NCBI RefSeq assembly: GCF_000280495.2 | Contig: NZ_CP018016.1 | Location: 2,294,001 to 2,358,000 of the forward strand | Length of the DNA stretch: 64,000 nucleotides | Source: Kosakonia radicincitans DSM 16656 | GTDB lineage: Bacteria; Pseudomonadota; Gammaproteobacteria; Enterobacterales; Enterobacteriaceae | Direction of reading: 5' to 3' | Part shown: positions 56,506 to 64,000 of the stretch, piece by piece | How the letters are laid out: each line of letters begins with the position of its first letter | How positions within the stretch are numbered: the stretch's first letter is position 1 | Translations under genes and position numbers: made by a program | Notes under the pieces: generated by a model | What the model saw: only the letters and a program-made list of their open reading frames with translations | What the model was told of the DNA's origin: nothing | Database searches by the model: none

Positions 56506-57390
56506 TTACTGGAGTGAGTCGGCAAATGCCGCCAGATCCCGGTTGAAACGCTGCGGTTCTTCTAAAAAGGGCGCGTGTCCCGAATCGGCGTACAGCAGCG
56601 TACGTATGTGCGGATTTACGCTTCTGGCCCGCGCCAGTGAAGCTTGTGGGTTCACCAGTTGATCTTTTTCCCCGTAAATAAACAGTACCGGTACTTTTGC
56701 TTTGCCCAGCCCCTGCGCGAGTGACACTTTCATTTGCGGCACCGCGCGTTGCATTGTCCACGAGGCCAGCGCAGCGTTAGCCAGCAGACGCTCAAACGTG
56801 GCGGTGTCGGGTTGCTGATGGAAGCACAGACGCAGGAAATCACGCTCACCTGCCAGATGGGTTTTCAGATCCGCTGACACCATATCCTGATAAACCTGCG
56901 GGTGAGCTGGTATTTGCTCTGGTGTGAGTTCGACCACGCCATCGACATACAACACGCCAGCAATCTGTTTATCGCCGTAGGCCGCCAGATAGTGGCTATT
57001 TACGGCGACACCCAGCGACCAGCCCACCAGAAGCGGCTTGTTTGCGCCGCTGCCTTTGATAACGGCTGCAACATCATCCGCCCAGCGACGGCTTTCCGTA
57101 TAAGCTGTTGCTTGCTCCGGTTTGCCCGATAAGCCATGGCCGCGCAGGTCGAAACTGATCAGGCGAAAGCGCTGCAGGGCGGGATCCTGCCACTGTTTCT
57201 CCCAGTTAAGATGGCTGCCTAAAAGCCCATGAATAAAGATGATGGGCTGACCGTCCGCAGCGCCGGTTTCCTGTACAGCCAGCGGTACCCCGTCTGACGA
57301 GACAACGGTATAGTGTTTATCCTGCGCGTACAGTGAGGCGCAAAACAGCAGCAGGATGAAGGCAAGATTACGACCACGCGATAACAGCAT
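56506..57390 (-). CDS. Exported alpha/beta-hydrolase
   Basis: The 294-residue protein starts with a signal peptide (MLLSRGRNLAFILLLFCASL, cleavage near YAQD). The hydrolase fold has the oxyanion segment IFIHGLLGSHLNWEKQW, the nucleophile elbow VGWSLGVAV, an acid in FIYGEKDQLV and the His in DSGHAPFLEE, so the triad is complete. The substrate is unknown; esterases, lipases and haloperoxidase-like enzymes share the fold. It is divergent from a MerR regulator, and its promoter has a MerR-type long spacer, so that regulator is its probable activator. Confidence 0.82.
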   Translation of the reverse strand: MLLSRGRNLAFILLLFCASLYAQDKHYTVVSSDGVPLAVQETGAADGQPIIFIHGLLGSHLNWEKQWQDPALQRFRLISFDLRGHGLSGKPEQATAYTESRRWADDVAAVIKGSGANKPLLVGWSLGVAVNSHYLAAYGDKQIAGVLYVDGVVELTPEQIPAHPQVYQDMVSADLKTHLAGERDFLRLCFHQQPDTATFERLLANAALASWTMQRAVPQMKVSLAQGLGKAKVPVLFIYGEKDQLVNPQASLARARSVNPHIRTLLYADSGHAPFLEEPQRFNRDLAAFADSLQ

Positions 57391-57421
57391 AAAATGTTCC
57401 TCCGGTTAACGATTCGTGGCT

Positions 57422-57453
57422 ATCCTCAACCTTTACACTGGTGTCACAGTCAA
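57422..57453 (-). promoter_or_regulatory. MerR-type promoter/operator of the hydrolase gene
   Basis: On the minus strand TTGACT (57453 to 57448) is followed after 19-20 bases by a -10-like TGAGGAT. The spacer contains the inverted repeat ACAC-CA-GTGT. An over-long spacer carrying a dyad is the signature of promoters activated by MerR-family proteins through DNA distortion. The divergent gene encodes such a protein. Confidence 0.65.
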
Positions 57454-57473
57454 GCAGCAAACGAGGAGAAAAA

Positions 57474-57827
57474 ATGCTATCGATTGGCGAACTCGCCCGG
57501 CAAACAGGCGTCAGCGTGCGCTCTATTCGTCACTATGATCGATATGGTCTGTTATGTTCTACGCGGGCCTGTAACGGCTATCGGTATTTTTCTGCACAGG
57601 TGGTCGGGCAGGTGCGTCAGATCCAACAATTGATTGCTACCGGGTTTAGTCTGGCGGAAATCGCCACCTTTCCGGAATGCATGCGCAGCACGGAAGGGGC
57701 CGCATTTTGCCCGCAAACCCGTGAACTGCAGCGTAAACGCCTCGGTCGTATTGAAGCGCAAATCGCCACCCTTGAGCAGCGCCGCGCACAGCTGCTCGCC
57801 GCGCTGAGCGGCAGCGACGAGCAATAA
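57474..57827 (+). CDS. MerR-family transcriptional regulator
   Basis: The 117-residue protein has the MerR DNA-binding domain: MLSIGELARQTGVSVRSIRH, then YDRYGLLCSTRACNGYRYFS. An effector helix follows (LQRKRLGRIEAQIATLEQRR). One or two Cys (PECMRS, AFCPQT) lie in the linker where metal- or redox-sensing members have ligands, but the classical metal-binding loop is not evident. ATG 57474 has a GAGGAGAAA site. It is divergent from the hydrolase, whose promoter carries a fitting operator. The inducer is unknown. Confidence 0.85.
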   Translation: MLSIGELARQTGVSVRSIRHYDRYGLLCSTRACNGYRYFSAQVVGQVRQIQQLIATGFSLAEIATFPECMRSTEGAAFCPQTRELQRKRLGRIEAQIATLEQRRAQLLAALSGSDEQ

Positions 57828-57850
57828 AAAACCACGCCGTAGCGTGGTTT
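57828..57850. terminator. Terminator between merR-type gene and GAPDH gene
   Basis: Stem AAACCACGC (57829-57837) with GCGTGGTTT (57842-57850) and a 4-base loop, directly after the regulator stop and 16 bases from the end of the convergent GAPDH gene. Confidence 0.8.
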
Positions 57851-57866
57851 GTTGGGGGGCGACGGA

Positions 57867-58877
57867 TTATAAACCGCGCTGCGCCATCAGTTTCGTCAGA
57901 TCCACCAGCCGGTTGGAGAAGCCCCACTCGTTATCGTACCAGGCGAGGATTTTCACCAGATTGCCGCCAATCACCAGCGTCGACAGGCCGTCGATAATGG
58001 AAGAGCGTGGATCGCCCTGATAATCACTGGACACCAGCGGCTCATCGCTGTAGCCGAGAATGCCTTTCAGCGGCCCGTTTGCGGCGGCTTTGCGGAAAGC
58101 GTCATTCACTTCTTCCACGGTCACATCGCGTTTCAGCGTTACCGTTAAGTCGACGATCGACACCACCGGTACCGGTACGCGTAGCGAATAACCGGTCAGC
58201 CGTCCGTCCAGTTCCGGGATCACTTTGCCGAGCGCTTTCGCCGCGCCGCTTGAGTAAGGCACGATGGAGAGCGCTGCGGCACGCGCGCCGCGCAGATCTT
58301 TTTCCGGCTGGTCGTGCAGCGCCTGGCTGTTGGTGTAGGCGTGGGTGGTATTCATCAACCCGTGTTCAATACCAAAGTTCTGGTGCAGTACCTGGGCAGC
58401 AGGCGCCAGCCCGTTAGTGGTGCAACTGCCGTTGCTGACCACGAAGTGGCGCGCCGGATCGTACTGCGTGTCGTTAACGCCGAGCACGATAGTCAGGTCA
58501 TCATTTTTCCCCGGCGCGGAGATAATCACCCGTTTTGCGCCGCCGTGGCTGATATGCACCGCGGCTTTTTCGCGATCGGTAAAGAATCCGGTGGCTTCAA
58601 TCACAATTTCCACGCCAACGTCGCGCCACGGAATGTTCGCCGGATCGCGTTCACTGAAAACGCGCACCGCGTTGCCATCGACAAACAACTGGCCTTCACC
58701 TGCTTCAACCGGAACCGGCAACGTGCCGAGCAGTGAATCGTGTTTCAGCAGATGGGCGAGGGTTTTGCTGTCCGTCAGATCGTTGATGGCGACGATCTGA
58801 ATCTCTGGGTTACCGAGCGCGGCGCGCAGTACATTGCGCCCGATCCTGCCAAAACCGTTAATGCCGACCTTAACCAT
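57867..58877 (-). CDS. Glyceraldehyde-3-phosphate dehydrogenase, type I (secondary copy)
   Basis: A 336-residue GAPDH. It has the NAD-binding start MVKVGINGFGRIGRNVLRAA, Asp33 in INDLTD, the catalytic Cys in SNGSCTTNGLAP, and the phosphate-binding DLRGARAAALSIVP and RVPVP segments. It differs from the glycolytic GapA, where the motif is SCTTNCLAP; the second Cys is Gly here. Several blocks (DLRGARAAA, ILGYSDEPLVSSDYQGDPRS) look more like GapB/plastid-type enzymes. It is probably an accessory GAPDH. Start ATG 58877 has a GGAG site; the 11 upstream codons are unlikely to be translated. It lies alone between a regulator and a GlxA-type gene. Confidence 0.88.
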   Translation of the reverse strand: MVKVGINGFGRIGRNVLRAALGNPEIQIVAINDLTDSKTLAHLLKHDSLLGTLPVPVEAGEGQLFVDGNAVRVFSERDPANIPWRDVGVEIVIEATGFFTDREKAAVHISHGGAKRVIISAPGKNDDLTIVLGVNDTQYDPARHFVVSNGSCTTNGLAPAAQVLHQNFGIEHGLMNTTHAYTNSQALHDQPEKDLRGARAAALSIVPYSSGAAKALGKVIPELDGRLTGYSLRVPVPVVSIVDLTVTLKRDVTVEEVNDAFRKAAANGPLKGILGYSDEPLVSSDYQGDPRSSIIDGLSTLVIGGNLVKILAWYDNEWGFSNRLVDLTKLMAQRGL

Positions 58878-58955
58878 GATTGACTCCTTCTTTTTCGTGT
58901 CTGAAGTCACTTTAGGGCGGCAGCGTTTTGGCGTAAAGGACGGATAAGGATCACT

Positions 58956-59936
58956 TTACGCCATTTTGCGGCAGTGGAAGCGCTGGCGATACTCGCCGGG
59001 GGTAAGGTGCAGTTGACGCTCAAAGATGCGGCGTAAGTTGATGCTGTTGCCGAAACCTGTGGCGGCAGCCACGCTCTCCAGCGTTTCGCGGGTTTGCTCC
59101 AGGCGGTGTCTGGCAGCGGCAAGCCGCGCTTCAGCAACATAACGCGCCGGAGGGATGCCGGTTTCACGGGTAAAGACGCGGGTGAAATTGCGCGGACTCA
59201 TCGCCACGCGTTCGGCAAGCTTTTCGACCGAGAGATCGCCGGTCAGGTTTTCCAGGATCCAGCTTTGCAACTCGCTGACCGGCCCGATACTCTCTGCCTG
59301 TTGCAGATGGTAGCGGCTAAACTGTAACTGGCCGCCGGGACGGCGCAAATACATCACCAGATCCTGCGCGACGTCGCGCGCGAGGGTGAAACCATAATCC
59401 TCTTCGACCAGCGCCAGCGTCAGGTCAAAACCAGAGCTGACGCCGCCGGAAGTCCATATTGGCCCATCCTGAATATAGAGCGGGCCGCTTTCGACTTTGA
59501 CCAGTGGATAGCGCGTCTGCATGGTTTCGAGCAGCCGCCAGTGGGTGGTGGCACGCCGACCATCAAGCAACCCGGTTTCTGCCAGCAGCATCGCGCCGCC
59601 GCAGATGGAAGCCACTCTGTCGGCATGGGGGGCGGCAAGACGCAGCCAGTCAACGACGGCGGTGCCTTCTTCTTCATTGGTTCCGCGTCCGGTGATCATG
59701 ATGGTATCCCATGGCTCGCGTGGGTCCAGTTCCGGCAAACGGAAATCGGCCAGCAGATTCAGGCCAGACTGGCCGTGGATCACCTGGTGCGGCTGCGTGG
59801 TGGCGATGCTCACCCGGTAACGGGGCTGTTGGGTTTCATCAGCATGCAGGCGATTGGCCTGCATCAGAATGTCGGCAATTCCGGCGGCTTCGAATAACAT
59901 GCCGCCATCGGGAACGATAATCAGGAATCTCTTCAT
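58956..59936 (-). CDS. GlxA-type transcriptional regulator (DJ-1/PfpI domain plus AraC helix-turn-helix)
   Basis: The 326-residue protein combines an N-terminal amidotransferase-like domain (about 1-190: FLIIVPDGGMLFEAAGIADI, SICGGAMLLAETGLLDGRRA) with a C-terminal AraC/XylS DNA-binding domain (about 225-320: LSVEKLAERVAMSPRNFTRV, TLESVAAATGFGNSINLRRI). The N-terminal domain keeps a Cys at the nucleophile elbow but is usually a sensor, not an enzyme. It lies 78 bases upstream of the GAPDH start in the same direction, so it may regulate that gene or share its transcript. Targets are unknown. Confidence 0.88.
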   Translation of the reverse strand: MKRFLIIVPDGGMLFEAAGIADILMQANRLHADETQQPRYRVSIATTQPHQVIHGQSGLNLLADFRLPELDPREPWDTIMITGRGTNEEEGTAVVDWLRLAAPHADRVASICGGAMLLAETGLLDGRRATTHWRLLETMQTRYPLVKVESGPLYIQDGPIWTSGGVSSGFDLTLALVEEDYGFTLARDVAQDLVMYLRRPGGQLQFSRYHLQQAESIGPVSELQSWILENLTGDLSVEKLAERVAMSPRNFTRVFTRETGIPPARYVAEARLAAARHRLEQTRETLESVAAATGFGNSINLRRIFERQLHLTPGEYRQRFHCRKMA

Positions 59937-60113
59937 GTCCTGAAAAGTACACTTGTCACATTATAAGTCAAGATGCGAACAGAATTTTAAGCGTAAGGGC
60001 TGACCTGATCCAAATCTGAAAGGCCGTTAATGAGAAGCAAACGAATTTCCAAATCGCTACTATAACTAGAGTACAGGATTTTTATCGGTCGCATCTCACG
60101 CGAGGATTTATCC

Positions 60114-60323
60114 ATGGCAATTGCAAAAGCGTATAACTTAAAGCAGGCATATCAAATGATTACCTCTGGTAAGCAGACGGAGGTGGAGCTGGCATTTGAT
60201 GTCGATGCCGATGCCTTCTTCATGCTTTCTGCGAATTATGGCGACAGCGGCGCAAAAATCACCCGCCATAATAACCATTTTGTGCTCAGGCTCGATCAAG
60301 AAGAGGCCTCAGCATCTGACTGA
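60114..60323 (+). CDS. Small hypothetical protein
   Basis: I do not recognise this 69-residue protein (MAIAKAYNLKQAYQMITSGK, then EVELAFDVDADAFFMLSANY, ending EEASASD). It has no signal or membrane segment and is acidic at the end. A GCGAGGA ribosome-like site lies 10 bases before the ATG, and codon use fits the neighbours, which supports a real gene. It is divergent from the GlxA-type gene across 177 bases. Confidence 0.6.
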   Translation: MAIAKAYNLKQAYQMITSGKQTEVELAFDVDADAFFMLSANYGDSGAKITRHNNHFVLRLDQEEASASD

Positions 60324-60668
60324 TTTTTAAACTATATTTTTTGAAGACCTGTTTTCAGGCGACAGGAATAATGATGTCGCCATGGTGCTTATTTTTCCTG
60401 AAATCCCGCCGTCATCTCTGCGTTACATTCCTGCCGTTTAATGGCGCAAGCCTGCCCCGAAGCGTACTTCTCGCGGTGTCTGGCTTCATCAGTTGTTACT
60501 CTTCGATCGCGGAGCGCGGTCAGCAAAACTCGTTATCAACGGTTTCCCGGCAGCCTCGTCGGGATTTTTTTGCTTGCAGACACATGTGACACTGTCACTA
60601 AATAGGCGACAGACATAAAAAAACCTGCGGGTTTGATCCCGCAGGTGTGTTGTTTGCCGCAGTGCAGT
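60324..60668. other. Spacer between the small gene and katG
   Basis: The 345 bases show no gene with a ribosome site. A frame of 82 codons (60341-60589) has atypical codon use and crosses T-rich tracts, so I leave it out. The katG terminator lies at 60623-60646. Confidence 0.5.
60623..60646 (-). terminator. Rho-independent terminator of katG
   Basis: Stem ACCTGCGGG (60623-60631) with CCCGCAGGT (60638-60646) and, on the minus strand, a following T run (A run at 60618-60622 and beyond on the plus strand). It lies 23 bases beyond the katG stop. Confidence 0.85.
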
Positions 60669-63173
<2,505 letters not shown>

Positions 63174-63962
63174 TTACCACGAAAAAGCGGAAAGCTCACC
63201 CCCCCAGACGGAATGTTCGATGACAGGCAGGTCGGGGTTGTGCTGTTTTAATTTTTCAATTAATTCTCTGTTTTGTTGATACTGCGGAAGTTTATGGTTT
63301 TGGCCTCTTTCATAGTAAAAATAGATACCGCAAACTTTCACCCTGTCGGTGGGAGGAAAATCAGCATAGGTATTGATATCTTTTTTACCCACAATCAGCA
63401 CTTCGTTATGATATACGCCGTCAGATTCGGAAATCAGCCTTTCCGGGCTCATCATGGAGGCATAGGTTTGGTCAGGCATAGCGCTTTTTATATATTTCCT
63501 CACCTTTGCATTATTGTAGCTCTTATTGATGCCCAAAAAATATCTGTCACTGAGCGAGTAGGAGTTTTTATTTTCCCAACTTTGATTTCCTGCATGGTTG
63601 GGAAACCAGACATCTTTGTGAAATGTGCCAATGATATTTTGCGGTGGAGCAGCAAGGATAAATCCCACATCAGCCCATTGGCTACGATCGTAGCAGGACG
63701 ATTGCATACGAATAAGCGAACTGCTCACTATATCCCATGTGGCAATAATATCTTCTGCTCTGCCGTTAAAAAATGGTGAATTATCATCCTTTATATCACG
63801 GATTGTATGGATTAAAGCTAAATTGTCGCGATGAGCATTTTTTCTTGAGGGTGATGTTTGCGGTATTAAAAGTGTTTTTCGATAAACCTTTTTCCAGCTT
63901 TCAAGCTCAAAATATGAATCATTAAATATATTGGATTTGATCTTTTTCCCTAATATTCGCAT
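63174..63962 (-). CDS. Unrecognised AT-rich gene, possible acquired effector or toxin
   Basis: I do not recognise this 262-residue protein. It begins MRILGKKIKSNIFNDSYFEL and has no signal peptide or membrane helix. Noted segments are RDNLALIHTIRDIKDDNSPF, DVGFILAAPPQNIIGTFHKD, VWFPNHAGNQS and SDGVYHNEVLIVGKKDINTY. The first of these with conserved-looking Arg and the HNEVL segment are the sort of features seen in ADP-ribosyltransferase-like toxins, but this is not enough for a call. Its GC content is lower than that of katG and the rest of the core, which suggests acquisition by transfer. A hairpin follows it. The start ATG 63962 has a weak ribosome site (GAGG). Confidence 0.6.
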   Translation of the reverse strand: MRILGKKIKSNIFNDSYFELESWKKVYRKTLLIPQTSPSRKNAHRDNLALIHTIRDIKDDNSPFFNGRAEDIIATWDIVSSSLIRMQSSCYDRSQWADVGFILAAPPQNIIGTFHKDVWFPNHAGNQSWENKNSYSLSDRYFLGINKSYNNAKVRKYIKSAMPDQTYASMMSPERLISESDGVYHNEVLIVGKKDINTYADFPPTDRVKVCGIYFYYERGQNHKLPQYQQNRELIEKLKQHNPDLPVIEHSVWGGELSAFSW

Positions 63963-64000
63963 GTGCGCCTCGAAAATTATTTGAGTTAAAGGAAGAACGC

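Noticed and set aside
60341..60589. 82-codon frame between the small gene and katG
   Set aside because: No ribosome site, unusual codon use and no recognisable protein features.

Overview
The window looks like the chromosome of a diazotrophic Enterobacteriaceae, most likely Kosakonia. The core genes (fumB, dcuSR, mqo, katG, a GudP/GarP-type transporter) are close relatives of the E. coli/Klebsiella versions. A complete iron-only nitrogenase operon (anfHDGK, anfO, anfA) is a rare enterobacterial trait known from Kosakonia. No database search was run, so the genus is an inference.

Layout. (1) 1-8.1 kb: end of a type VI secretion (T6SS) core operon: tssE (cut by the window edge), tssF, tssG, tssH/clpV, a membrane Ser/Thr kinase and a DUF1795 fragment. 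(2) 8.2-27.1 kb: T6SS cargo region. It has two VgrGs with nearly identical first ~1.37 kb, three small single-membrane-segment proteins, a DUF2169/pentapeptide/DUF3540/DUF4150 cluster, a C-terminal HExxH protease on VgrG2 with an exported immunity candidate, and an Eag-type chaperone with a PAAR-Rhs toxin and immunity candidate. A decayed orphan rhs module follows, with two related immunity-like genes that are both broken. (3) 27.2-37.3 kb: anaerobic fumarate module: fumB, a DASS antiporter, a three-domain NADH:fumarate reductase-like flavoprotein, its flavin transferase ApbE, and DcuSR. A perfect FNR box lies in the divergent promoter region. (4) 37.4-42.8 kb: MurQ-like protein, mqo, a GudP/GarP-like transporter with an internal stop, and a class I glutamine amidotransferase. 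(5) 42.8-50.7 kb: anf operon behind a sigma-54 promoter, two little-described genes between anfK and anfO, then anfA. The anfA helix-turn-helix is out of frame. (6) 51-64 kb: secreted S1 protease, AcoR-like activator with divergent aldehyde and alcohol dehydrogenases (sigma-54 promoter), alpha/beta hydrolase and MerR regulator with a long-spacer operator, GAPDH, GlxA-type regulator, katG, and an unrecognised AT-rich gene.

How the parts work together. FumB makes fumarate from malate, the antiporter exchanges C4-dicarboxylates, the flavoprotein reduces fumarate with NADH, ApbE attaches its FMN, and DcuSR with FNR would switch the set on anaerobically. The anf operon supplies structural genes and accessory proteins only, so cofactor assembly must come from nif genes elsewhere.

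Several genes carry single lesions (T7 run at 11197, A7 run at 26293, TAG at 26693, TGA at 41458, frameshift near 50415-50430 in anfA, frameshift at about 25780). Some may be sequencing errors, others true decay; raw reads would decide.
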